Source: Oscillospiraceae bacterium (GTDB lineage Bacteria; Bacillota; Clostridia; Oscillospirales; Ruminococcaceae). Taken from it: DNA of 64,000 nt. Shown piece by piece: positions 17,630 through 25,536 of this stretch. The stretch is taken from positions 21,816-85,815 of the forward strand of contig JAFRUS010000103.1 in NCBI GenBank assembly GCA_017438745.1, in the 5' to 3' direction. How positions within the stretch are numbered: the first letter of the stretch is position 1; every line of letters starts with the position of its first letter. Below the pieces are notes generated by a model that did no database searches, was not told the origin of the DNA, and was given only the letters and a program-made list of their open reading frames with translations. Position numbers and translations under genes: made by a program.

Positions 17630-17658
17630 TTGACATATCGAATATTGTTTTGTATAAT
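17630..17658 (+). promoter_or_regulatory. Promoter of the toxin/immunity pair
   Basis: TTGACA (17630-17635), 17-bp spacer, TATAAT (17653-17658). The expected transcript start near 17665 rules out the longer reading frame and supports the ATG at 17693. Confidence 0.75.
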
Positions 17659-17692
17659 TATACTTGAATCTAAACTGTTAATGGAGGTAAAT

Positions 17693-20600
17693 ATGAAAAT
17701 ATCGGCCAAAATATTAGCTGTTCTAACCGCTTTTGTGTTTTCATTTGTTTCTTCATCAAACTGTATAAAAAATGTGGTTGATGAATTAACGGTATATGCT
17801 GCAAGTGTGGCAAGAACTGGTGATGTAAATGATGACGGAGAGATAGACATACTTGATCTTATATATTCCAAGAGTGGAATTATAGAAAATCGTAAGCTAT
17901 CTCTTGAATCATCAGATGTTAATACAGATGGAGTTTTTAGTACAAACGATGTGTATGAAGTCGAAGATTACCTTATTGGAAGAACTCAGAAATTTACCGG
18001 TGATCTCAAACAAGCATTTAAAAATATTGACAGGACTATCGTGAATACAGATAATTCAGATTCGAATTTACAAATGACAGCTGAAATGGCATCATTGGCC
18101 CAAAGTCTTAAAACTCCACTTGAAATTTATAAATATGTACTAAATAATGTTAATACAGAATTCTATTATGGCTCCAGAAAAGGTGCAATTGGAACATATG
18201 AACAGAATGGCGGAAATGATTATGATCAATCAAGCTTACTGATTGCAATGCTGAGATATATGGGGTATGAAGCGAATTATGCTAAAGTAAGTGCTGCATT
18301 TTCAGAGGGGGATCTATATAATCTTACGGCATCGATGGAATTTGAATCAGCCATAAGAATATTTACTTCTTCAGGTAAAACATTGTTTGATAATAAAGAT
18401 GGAACTTATACTACAGAAGAAATAATAGTATTGCTGAATCTGGATGGCAGGAATTATTATCTTGATCCATTTTTTAAATATCATACACCTAATGAAAACG
18501 CTATTACTTTAGAGGAATTGGCAGAAACACTGGATTTAGCGGGAGATTCATATGATTTTCTGAATAAAAATGAACCAAATGCATCGATAACTGATGTGTT
18601 TCCTGCAATTCAGATAGTTGATCAGGGATTAACTGAACTTCCAAAAATGGCGTTTTATGCTTTGGCAAGTAATACTTACACCACATTTACCACAATTCCG
18701 AAGGAAAATAATGATATTATTGAACTTTCCCTTGGTAAGGATGTTCTTTTTTCATTTACGTCATCATATCTATATGATAAAGATCTTACAGTAGAATATG
18801 AGCTAACCGAAGATGCCTTATTTGAATTAAATGATGTTTATGGTTTCGGCATAGACAGCATTGATGATCTTACAGGAAATCTGGGTACTTATGCTGGATT
18901 TGCTCAGATTTATGGTGTAATAAAACTTGATGGTAAAAAAATTGCAAACGGAAATCCCGGATTTCTTGGAGAAAAAGAAAAACTTACAATTACTGTAAAA
19001 CATGCTGCGTCAGAAAATTCAAAAACATTTGAAAAAGAGCTTATTAGAGGAGCTTTATACAGTATTGTTCTGGATTACCAGATGATTTCGCCTCATGATA
19101 TAGCTGAATCATATTCTAAACTACCGCAAGATGTTTCGTCACAAAAATTATTGAATGAAAATAATATATATGGTTCAACGCAACTTATGAACATGATGTC
19201 TTTGCTTGGAAAGACATATTTTTCTCAAATTGACACAAACAGCGAAGGAATTGCGCAACTATCTAATATATACTATGACCGCTCAATAAGTGTGGCTGTA
19301 GTTGAAGTTGTTCCTGATATAAAAACTCAGAATGGAAGCAGTAACGTATTAAACAAACAGTTCAAAATGATTATAGATTTTATAGGAGATGATATAAAGC
19401 TTATAAGCCGTGAAGGTGACCTTCAGGTTGAAAAAAGTCTTTATCATTCAATAGGGTTAATGTCTTCTTTTTACGAAAGTGAAATCATTAGAGAATTTAG
19501 TGGACAAAGAGCAGTATCAACAGAAGAAATACTGCAAATTGCGGATGAACAGGATATAGATATACTGTTTTTGTCAAAAGCGAATTTAAGCGAGCTTGAT
19601 TCTTCTGGATTAAGTGCTCAAAACAAAACTGATATTCAAAAGTATATTGAAGAAGGATATTATATTACAGTTCCGGCAGAAGAGGTAACAGTTGATTCAT
19701 GGACAGGAGCAGGATATATTGCGTATGATCCAATATCCGAAAAGAGCATATATATCATAAACACCAATCTTCATGGCGGAGCAATGGTATCATGGGTTGG
19801 ATTATCATATCTTTGTGATATGATATTCACTGTTGTAGAATGTACATGGTCATTTGATATGATAATGTTAGGGGCTACAGTGCTAGGGGCTGGTATTATT
19901 CTTTTTTCAGGACCGATAGGTGTAGCATTGCTTGTTTCTGCTATAGGTGTTGGACTAATAGCAGCAGGAGGTTTTTATCTGAAAAGTATAGGAGACAGAT
20001 TCTGCGATGCTACCATGTTAATGGATGACTATATAAACGGTGATATAGACGCAGGAGTAAAATTGAAAACCAATTCATTATGGCATGGTGCTTCAGTTGG
20101 TTTGTTAAAGGCTGGTTGTAAATACTTTTCGAAAGAAACTACAGCACCATTTTTTAAATTATGGATTGAAAGCGAATTAGGGTATAATGCCTCACGTGCT
20201 TTTGAAAATACAATCATTGGAAATGATGGTGCTCTGGAAATCTTAGCGAAAATCAGTTCAAAATACGGAAATGCTTTGAAAGTGTTAATTTACCAATTTG
20301 GTGAAAGTATAGTGAATGATGTTGCGGAATCATATGTAGCTATGAGTGAATATGAATTCCAAGAATATATATACAATATGTGTATAGAGGATGTTAATAT
20401 TCTTGAAATACATAATAAAAATATTGCAACTGATCCATTACATTCGGGAAATGGTGCTTTAAAAGGAAATTATACAAATGGTAGTTCAGCTGGGTTAAAA
20501 GCACAGGATGATGCGGTAAGAATATTGTTGGAAAATGGATATGATGTTGAGATATTGCCAGAAATCGATGGTGGAAACACGTTTGGAATCCAAAAGGAAG

Positions 20601-20917
20601 CTAATCCGGATTTTCTAATTAATAATAAAGTAGTATTTGATTGCTATGCACCTGAGCTTCAAAAAGGAGTTGATTATACAACAGAAACAAAAAAGATAGA
20701 TTCGTTTACAAACAAGGTTTGTAAACAGATAGGAATAAAAACCAAAAAACAAGCTAGCAGAATAGTTTTGAATTTGAGAGATATACCTGAGTATTTGTAT
20801 GAACCAATGTATGGTAGAATAATCGGGAAAACCGCCAAAGGTCAGGATTTGCAATATTTAGACGAATTAATAGTTATATTAAATGGTGAAAAGATAGAAA
20901 GATGGTTTTTGAGGTAG
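17693..20917 (+). CDS. Secreted dockerin-bearing polymorphic toxin with CdiA-like C-terminal nuclease domain
   Basis: 1074 residues; ATG follows GGAGG at 6 bases. Signal peptide about 1-37. Residues 43-97 are a two-repeat dockerin (GDVNDDGEIDILDLIYS; SDVNTDGVFSTNDVYEVEDY). Residues about 130-260 resemble a transglutaminase-like fold (TPLEIYKYVLNNV, NDYDQSSLLIAMLRYMGY), but the usual catalytic Cys position is not Cys. A beta-rich middle follows, then hydrophobic helices at about 700-770. The last 155 residues (from 20450) read like CdiA C-terminal tRNase domains: DAVRILLENGYDVEILPEI, NPDFLINNKVVFDCY, ASRIVLNLRDIP and a final DELIVILNG...RWF. This architecture (secretion signal, long body, variable C-terminal toxin, small gene directly after) is that of polymorphic toxins. 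The gene is clearly more AT-rich than its flanks. Toxin assignment is inferred by family resemblance. Confidence 0.75.
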   Translation: MKISAKILAVLTAFVFSFVSSSNCIKNVVDELTVYAASVARTGDVNDDGEIDILDLIYSKSGIIENRKLSLESSDVNTDGVFSTNDVYEVEDYLIGRTQKFTGDLKQAFKNIDRTIVNTDNSDSNLQMTAEMASLAQSLKTPLEIYKYVLNNVNTEFYYGSRKGAIGTYEQNGGNDYDQSSLLIAMLRYMGYEANYAKVSAAFSEGDLYNLTASMEFESAIRIFTSSGKTLFDNKDGTYTTEEIIVLLNLDGRNYYLDPFFKYHTPNENAITLEELAETLDLAGDSYDFLNKNEPNASITDVFPAIQIVDQGLTELPKMAFYALASNTYTTFTTIPKENNDIIELSLGKDVLFSFTSSYLYDKDLTVEYELTEDALFELNDVYGFGIDSIDDLTGNLGTYAGFAQIYGVIKLDGKKIANGNPGFLGEKEKLTITVKHAASENSKTFEKELIRGALYSIVLDYQMISPHDIAESYSKLPQDVSSQKLLNENNIYGSTQLMNMMSLLGKTYFSQIDTNSEGIAQLSNIYYDRSISVAVVEVVPDIKTQNGSSNVLNKQFKMIIDFIGDDIKLISREGDLQVEKSLYHSIGLMSSFYESEIIREFSGQRAVSTEEILQIADEQDIDILFLSKANLSELDSSGLSAQNKTDIQKYIEEGYYITVPAEEVTVDSWTGAGYIAYDPISEKSIYIINTNLHGGAMVSWVGLSYLCDMIFTVVECTWSFDMIMLGATVLGAGIILFSGPIGVALLVSAIGVGLIAAGGFYLKSIGDRFCDATMLMDDYINGDIDAGVKLKTNSLWHGASVGLLKAGCKYFSKETTAPFFKLWIESELGYNASRAFENTIIGNDGALEILAKISSKYGNALKVLIYQFGESIVNDVAESYVAMSEYEFQEYIYNMCIEDVNILEIHNKNIATDPLHSGNGALKGNYTNGSSAGLKAQDDAVRILLENGYDVEILPEIDGGNTFGIQKEANPDFLINNKVVFDCYAPELQKGVDYTTETKKIDSFTNKVCKQIGIKTKKQASRIVLNLRDIPEYLYEPMYGRIIGKTAKGQDLQYLDELIVILNGEKIERWFLR

Positions 20918-20921
20918 TTAT

Positions 20922-21689
20922 ATGGCGATGATAGAAGACGCAGTCATTTTATTCAAAAATATTGACGAAAATTTTATTAAGCACCACTTTGGGGGCAACC
21001 AGCTAAAAAACAATGAAGGATATACTGTGCCTGAATATAAATGTACAATTTACCCTTTCAATGATTGCTATATAAGTGATTCGTTAGATTTCGCAGTGGA
21101 TATAGATAACAAGTGGATCCTTGATGCATACGGAGAAAATGAATTAACGTTTGAATTTATTGAACATCTGCTGGAAAACACGAGTGGTGACTTTATGTTC
21201 CTTGATGATTATGAAATCGTCTTTGAGAGAAGAAACGGGTTACTGATAGCGGTGGATTCAAACGATCATTTTCATACGTGTTCATTCAAAAATTGCTATG
21301 ATTTACTGAAGACCGAACATTTCAACGGCTTTCATGATGATTACGGATTAACTGTTCATTTTCATGATGACATAGTTGGATTAAAAAGAGTGCTGTTTGA
21401 TTTGGTAAAACAATCGGTATCAGGATATTCAAATGTCAAACTGATAGAATATGATGTAATTCCGAAGGAATTTGCTTTAACATCTGATTTTTTCAGCATT
21501 ACGGTAAGTGAAAATGAAGTTAAAAAAGGTGAATATTATATTGTCGTTCACTATTCTTATTCAGATTCTCTTAAAGATTGCAGAAATCAATACTTAAGGA
21601 ATTTGTTCAGTATTTTATTTGAAAGCTTTAAGATTTCAGAAGAAGAAAAGGCAAAACTTAAGCAGATGATAGGAGACAGAGCTTTCTGA
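20922..21689 (+). CDS. Candidate immunity protein for the dockerin toxin
   Basis: 255 residues, acidic, cytoplasmic (no signal or membrane helix), starting 4 bp after the toxin stop; its GAGG ribosome site lies inside the last toxin codons, so translation is coupled. It has Asp/Glu/His-rich segments (NDHFHTCSFKNC, HDDYGLTVHFHDDIV) and a helical C-terminus. I do not recognise the family. Immunity function is inferred purely from position behind a polymorphic toxin, coupled translation, acidic nature and matching AT-rich composition. A large hairpin terminator follows. Confidence 0.65.
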   Translation: MAMIEDAVILFKNIDENFIKHHFGGNQLKNNEGYTVPEYKCTIYPFNDCYISDSLDFAVDIDNKWILDAYGENELTFEFIEHLLENTSGDFMFLDDYEIVFERRNGLLIAVDSNDHFHTCSFKNCYDLLKTEHFNGFHDDYGLTVHFHDDIVGLKRVLFDLVKQSVSGYSNVKLIEYDVIPKEFALTSDFFSITVSENEVKKGEYYIVVHYSYSDSLKDCRNQYLRNLFSILFESFKISEEEKAKLKQMIGDRAF

Positions 21690-21722
21690 TACAATATTTC
21701 TGACAATAATTAATAATGCTAA

Positions 21723-21772
21723 CATCCCCCTTACACGCGTAGTAATAATGCGTATAAGGGGGATGAGTTTTA
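21723..21772. terminator. Strong hairpin terminator between convergent genes
   Basis: CATCCCCCTTA (21723-21733) pairs with TAAGGGGGATG, with an inner ACGC/GCGT pairing, followed by GTTTTATATTT. It separates the immunity gene from the convergent xylanase gene. Confidence 0.8.
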
Positions 21773-21782
21773 TATTTAAGTT

Positions 21783-22898
21783 TTATCTGCCGTCTGACAT
21801 GACAGCGTTTTTCAACAGTATGAAATCGACAATGTTGATTTTCCGGTCTTTGTTCAGATCGAACGGAGTGATGTCATGTTTGCTGTCCGAATAAAGAAGT
21901 TCCTTTTTCATAGCGATAAGATCGGCACAGTTTACAGTGCCGTTTCCGTCGGTGTCACCGGGGATGATCGCAGGTTCGGCTGATGGAGGATCCGGTTTGT
22001 CCGGATCGGTGATCTCCGGTGTGATTGTATCTTCAGGTTCTGTTATTTCCGGTTTCGGATCGGTGACAACCGTTTCAGCCGGTTCGGTTTTCGCTAACTG
22101 TTCATTCGTATATTCAGTCAGAATTTCACAGCCTTTATTCATGGTGATCTGTCCGCTGCATCTGTATACTTCAGCATTGACTGAGGTGTCACAGAGCTTT
22201 GCATCAGGATCAAATCCATACTTTTCCCATACTTTGAAGTGCTCGGAAAGTGTGACCGTACCGCTCATACTTCCGGGAGACTCATCGATTTCGGAGTCTC
22301 TTCTTATGCTCCAGAACTGCTGCCAGCCGTTATCAGTGCCTATTATACCGCCCATTGTAATTGTGTGCGTAACATAGATATCATATAGTTTTCCGTCTAT
22401 TTCTACAGTTTCAAGCAGTGTGTCTGATCCCGGCGGTCTCCATTTATACCAGCCTTCTACAACATAATACTCGGTTTTGGGGTTTTCTGTATCATACTCG
22501 GTTGTGGGTCTTAGTGTCCATCCGTATATGCCTAAAAGTGCAGAAGGGTTTACGAATCCTTCTTCAGGCCGGAAATCAATTATAGAATAATCAATGTCAT
22601 AGTTTGCTGCGATCTTTCCGTAACGGCTCCATTTGTATTGTGATTCGAATTTGGTGCCTTTGGCAAGCACAACGCTTTCTACGGGGGAAAATTTCAGATC
22701 CAGTTTTCCGTCAGCCTCAGGTGTGAACTCCACATCTCCGGTTCCGTTCTGGTTCCATAAATTGTAAGTGTATCCGCCTGCCGTTCCGGTTTCGTTCAGA
22801 TCTGCTGCCCTTACCAGTGCTGCCGGCGGGCAGGAAGCCGCAGTTACGGCAGCGCTCATTAAAAGAGCGGATATCTGTGTAGTGTATTTTCTGTTCAT
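21783..22898 (-). CDS. Cellulosomal GH11 endo-xylanase with C-terminal dockerin
   Basis: 371 residues; ATG at 22898 with GGAGGAG 5 bases upstream (the frame extends to 23024 without a site). Signal peptide about 1-32. Residues about 40-255 are a GH11 jelly-roll: GIYGWTLRPTTEY, TEYYVVEGWYKWRPP with the nucleophile Glu 143, DIYVTHTITMGGIIG, QQFWSIRR, GTVTLSEHFKVWEKYG, and NAEVYRCSGQ with acid/base Glu 243. A Pro/Glu/Thr linker leads to a dockerin (GDTDGNGTVNCADLIAMKKE; FDLNKDRKINIVDFILLKNA). GH11 enzymes cut internal beta-1,4-xylan bonds. The dockerin would place it on a scaffoldin. Its dockerin helices differ from the DATYILR type of the scaffold proteins here, suggesting a different cohesin partner. 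Confidence 0.92.
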   Translation of the reverse strand: MNRKYTTQISALLMSAAVTAASCPPAALVRAADLNETGTAGGYTYNLWNQNGTGDVEFTPEADGKLDLKFSPVESVVLAKGTKFESQYKWSRYGKIAANYDIDYSIIDFRPEEGFVNPSALLGIYGWTLRPTTEYDTENPKTEYYVVEGWYKWRPPGSDTLLETVEIDGKLYDIYVTHTITMGGIIGTDNGWQQFWSIRRDSEIDESPGSMSGTVTLSEHFKVWEKYGFDPDAKLCDTSVNAEVYRCSGQITMNKGCEILTEYTNEQLAKTEPAETVVTDPKPEITEPEDTITPEITDPDKPDPPSAEPAIIPGDTDGNGTVNCADLIAMKKELLYSDSKHDITPFDLNKDRKINIVDFILLKNAVMSDGR

Positions 22899-23013
22899 TG
22901 TAACTCCTCCCTGTAGTTTGTTCATGAATGTTTTTTGAAAATGCCGGAATTCAGGATGTTCAAGCCCGAAGTTCCGTATGCCGTAACGGCCGAAAGTTTT
23001 GTTGTTTGCTTTA

Positions 23014-23042
23014 AATATATACAAATTTTTTTCGTTTGTCTA
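23014..23042 (-). promoter_or_regulatory. Probable promoter of the xylanase
   Basis: Reverse strand TAGACA (23042-23037), 17-bp spacer, TATATT (23019-23014). It leaves a leader of about 110 bases before the ATG at 22898. Confidence 0.5.
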
Positions 23043-23084
23043 TACAAATATTGCTGTATTTACAGATGCTGCGGCATCGCCGCC

Positions 23085-23157
23085 AAATGGTAATCGTCGC
23101 CTCTGCGATGCGCCGATTGCTATTAAAAAAAATCTGCATTGCTGCAGATTTTTGAAT
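23085..23157. repeat. Dispersed repeat, copy 2, flanking the type III toxin-antitoxin locus
   Basis: AAATGGTAATCGTCGCCTCT, then GCGCCGATTGCTATT, A-run, and hairpin AAATCTGCA...TGCAGATTT. It matches the copy at 23923-23994 in the same orientation with few differences. Confidence 0.8.
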
Positions 23158-23192
23158 AATTGTATATTTGGTGTTAAATTATTTTGAAGTCG

Positions 23193-23693
23193 TTAATTAT
23201 CTGCCTGCGATGAAGTTAAATCCTGTAATTCCTGAAGCAGTTCTTTTTTTATCTTTAAAGCATCAGCCTGATACGGCATATATTTTTTTTCGCTTTCAAT
23301 CAGATTTTTTATTCTAAGAGCTTTCTTTTCAACTGATTTAATATCACTTTCTTTAACAAGTGAAAGAGTATTGTTTCCAATTGTGTATGGCCGGAGTATA
23401 TACTTTTGAGTTATCGGAAACATATCCTGTATCAAAAATGCATTTTCTTTTCCACTGCTCATTTTGCATATATGAAGTATATCACAAGGCTTATGCTGTG
23501 CAATTTTGTTTTCTATAATTTTTCGGTATTTTTCGATTCTGCTGCTCATTGGAATGACCCAATATAAATCAGGGATTTCATCGTTAAAACAATAATAATG
23601 AGGTCTGTTTTCTTCTTTATTACCTTTAAGATAAGGATCATTGAATTTATCGAAGAATTCGTCTTTTATAACGTAAAAACTGTGCTTTTCCAT
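23193..23693 (-). CDS. Type III toxin-antitoxin endoribonuclease toxin (CptN/ToxN-like)
   Basis: 166 residues, no signal peptide. The sequence reads like ToxN/AbiQ/CptN toxins: N-terminal FYVIKDEFFDKF, a central Tyr-rich strand, LYWVIPMSSRIEKYRKIIE (the family's PxSS-like segment), CDILHICKM, NAFLIQDMFPIT, and a helical C-terminus. The context settles the call: upstream on the same strand are a consensus promoter, two exact-length 45-nt tandem repeats and a Rho-independent hairpin directly before the ribosome site, the defining layout of type III systems. These toxins cleave RNA and are held inactive by the repeat RNA. The two-repeat, 45-nt layout suggests the CptIN branch (inference). Confidence 0.82.
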   Translation of the reverse strand: MEKHSFYVIKDEFFDKFNDPYLKGNKEENRPHYYCFNDEIPDLYWVIPMSSRIEKYRKIIENKIAQHKPCDILHICKMSSGKENAFLIQDMFPITQKYILRPYTIGNNTLSLVKESDIKSVEKKALRIKNLIESEKKYMPYQADALKIKKELLQELQDLTSSQADN

Positions 23694-23706
23694 ATATTCC
23701 TTTCAT

Positions 23707-23733
23707 AAAAAAAGTCTCCTTATACAGGAGACT
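23707..23733 (-). terminator. Attenuating terminator between antitoxin RNA and toxin
   Basis: AGTCTCCT/AGGAGACT stem with a 5-base loop, followed on the reverse strand by seven T. In type III systems this limits read-through into the toxin gene. Confidence 0.85.
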
Positions 23734-23820
23734 TACGACCCAACCATTTATATCCCGCATATTGGTCAGCGGAAAACTTACGACCCAACCATTTATATCC
23801 CGCATATTGGTCAGCGGATT
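23731..23820 (-). repeat. Two tandem 45-nt direct repeats
   Basis: Both units run from ACTTACGACCCAACCATTTA to GGTCAGCGG on the plus strand, with 43 of 45 positions identical by eye. Confidence 0.95.
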
Positions 23821-23832
23821 TTACTTATCATT

Positions 23833-23861
23833 ATTATAGCATATCAATGAAAAAATGTCAA
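23833..23861 (-). promoter_or_regulatory. Consensus promoter of the type III antitoxin RNA
   Basis: Reverse strand TTGACA (23861-23856), 17-bp spacer, TATAAT (23838-23833): both hexamers are perfect consensus, fitting an abundantly made antitoxin RNA. Confidence 0.85.
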
Positions 23862-23922
23862 ATTACACTTTGATGTTTTCAATTATGACGGTTGCTGTTC
23901 TGACTGTATTTGTTTCATAGAG

Positions 23923-23994
23923 AAATGGTAATCGTCGCCTCTTCGAGTCGCCGATTGCTATTGAAAAAAATCTGCATTGCTGCAGATTTTTGAA
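23923..23994. repeat. Dispersed repeat, copy 3, flanking the type III locus
   Basis: Same blocks as copy 2 (AAATGGTAATCGTCGCCTCT, CGCCGATTGCTATT, hairpin AATCTGCATTGCTGCAGATT). With copy 2 it brackets the toxin-antitoxin locus as direct repeats about 770 bp apart. Confidence 0.8.
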
Positions 23995-24013
23995 GCGAGA
24001 GTGGGGTGTGTCT

Positions 24014-24051
24014 ACTCAGAGTATACCGGACTGTTTTAGTATACTTTGAGT
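24014..24051. promoter_or_regulatory. 13-bp imperfect inverted repeat, possible operator
   Basis: ACTCAGAGTATAC (24014-24026) and GTATACTTTGAGT (24039-24051) are complementary except one position, with a 12-base spacer, lying just upstream of the promoter of the HTH-like gene pair. Autoregulation by those proteins is a natural guess. Confidence 0.5.
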
Positions 24052-24068
24052 GTATGCAAAAGTCGTGA

Positions 24069-24097
24069 TTGATTTGTAGTTGGTTTCATTATATAAT
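24069..24097 (+). promoter_or_regulatory. Promoter of the HTH-like gene pair
   Basis: TTGATT (24069-24074), 17-bp spacer, TATAAT (24092-24097). Confidence 0.7.
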
Positions 24098-24143
24098 AAA
24101 GGCAGTTGAAGCGGACGTCCGGAAATATAAGGAGGAATCATAA

Positions 24144-25490
24144 GTGTTTAAAACTGCATCACCTGAAGATATAGGAAAGCATCTTGAAGCTTTAATACTT
24201 GCAAAGTATGAAAACAGGAAAGAGTTTTGTCAGGCTTATCTTGAATTTTTGGGCAATGAAAATGACGATACACAAGGTACAGAAGATCGCTTTTGCAAGA
24301 TTGTTAGCGGAAACAGATCGATACAGACTAATGATTTGCTTGTAATAGCCGAATTGCTCGGGGTATCCTGTGAAGAAATACTTACGGCAGGAAAGTTGAG
24401 AAAGCCTTCATGCTTTCGTGTAACCAACAGAGATATCGCTTCATCAAAAGATCCAAAAATCTGGAAACGATATATGAAGCAAAAGACGTTTCTCAATAAG
24501 GATGAATATAGCAAAACAGTAATTGATTATGCTTTTGAAGCAAAAAATATTTTGTTCTTAAAGTATCTTATTGAATCTGGGTTCATACAGGTTATTACCC
24601 CTAAAAAAGGAGAATGCTACTGTAGCAGAGAAACGTTTGAAATACAAACAGTTATAAATAATAAGGATTATTATAGCTGGGAGGATAGCGTAAAACTGAG
24701 GACACGACTAGTTCTTTTGGCAATAGAAACAGGAAATATCGACGTTCTTGATTTAATGCATGCAAGAGAGTTGTACATATTTAACTGTCAACTGAAAAAT
24801 TATAAGTATGATTTCCGGGCTTGTGAACAATCAGAAGCTTATAGTGAACCGTTTGCGGAAGCTATAGCATTGTCTGATAATAAAGCGGTATTGGATTATT
24901 TTTCAGCCGAATATTCAATTAGAGTCGATGAATCTTCACATGAAACTGAAAAAGGCGAAGAAGCTAACGATGAGGAATACGATACTGAACAGGAAGTAAA
25001 ATTCACTGTTGAAAATCTGATAATATGTCCTTTCATATCCGCAATAATAGAAAAAATGATGGATAATGAAAGGTATCATCAAGCAGAAAAATATTTGCAG
25101 TCTGCAATTGAACACAATCAAAAAGTTTATGGAATAATAACTGATTGTTTGAATTCGGAAGTTACTGTTCGTCTGGAACAAATAAGGCAGCAGAAAGAAG
25201 AAGAGAGAAACTGGTGCTATAGTAATGGAATAAGCTTCGAGAAATACGGAAGATATTTTCAGTCTGAAAATGAAATCAGACGATGTACGTATGAAGAAAT
25301 GCTTGGACATAGAATCGGTGAGCGTATTACGGTTTGTTATGATTCAAAGAAGAGAAAATTTATGATGTATAATCTTACAACTATGATCATAGAAAACCCA
25401 AAAATACCGTCCGGTTTCATGAATCTTATTAATGCACTGAACGAATGGCATAATAAAATAATTGAGCTAAAAAAAGAATGGAAATATTGA
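24144..25490 (+). CDS. HTH-like protein with ankyrin-like body, paralogue 1
   Basis: 448 residues from a GTG start with AAGGAGG 7 bases upstream. Residues about 1-90 resemble an XRE-type helix-turn-helix region (KEFCQAYLEFLG, then SIQTNDLLVIAELLGVSCEE). The body has ankyrin-like helical pairs (VIDYAFEAKNILFLKYLIES; LLAIETGNIDVLDLMHA), an acidic stretch of about 25 residues near 265, and a helical C-terminus. The next gene is a clear paralogue in tandem. Function unknown; candidates are a regulator or a defence/toxin-related protein, neither proven. The region is AT-rich. Confidence 0.72.
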   Translation: MFKTASPEDIGKHLEALILAKYENRKEFCQAYLEFLGNENDDTQGTEDRFCKIVSGNRSIQTNDLLVIAELLGVSCEEILTAGKLRKPSCFRVTNRDIASSKDPKIWKRYMKQKTFLNKDEYSKTVIDYAFEAKNILFLKYLIESGFIQVITPKKGECYCSRETFEIQTVINNKDYYSWEDSVKLRTRLVLLAIETGNIDVLDLMHARELYIFNCQLKNYKYDFRACEQSEAYSEPFAEAIALSDNKAVLDYFSAEYSIRVDESSHETEKGEEANDEEYDTEQEVKFTVENLIICPFISAIIEKMMDNERYHQAEKYLQSAIEHNQKVYGIITDCLNSEVTVRLEQIRQQKEEERNWCYSNGISFEKYGRYFQSENEIRRCTYEEMLGHRIGERITVCYDSKKRKFMMYNLTTMIIENPKIPSGFMNLINALNEWHNKIIELKKEWKY

Positions 25491-25536
25491 ATGCTCGACC
25501 TAATATAATACTTATAAAGAAATGGAGCTAAGTGAT

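Larger units (their letters stand above)
23707..23826 (-). ncRNA. Type III antitoxin RNA (two 45-nt repeats)
   Basis: Transcript expected from about 23826 to the terminator. Units 23820-23776 and 23775-23731 are 45 nt each and differ only in the last two bases of the unit. Each unit can form a short pseudoknot-capable fold (for example GCTGACC with GGTTGGGT...). In known systems the toxin itself cuts the precursor into single repeats that bind it. There are only two units and no spacers, so this is not CRISPR. Confidence 0.8.

Noticed and set aside
17630..17692. Upstream extension of the toxin frame
   Set aside because: It would begin inside the promoter; the signal peptide and ribosome site place the start at 17693.
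23731..23820. Possible CRISPR array
   Set aside because: Only two units directly joined with no spacers, no cas genes, and the layout fits a type III antitoxin RNA.
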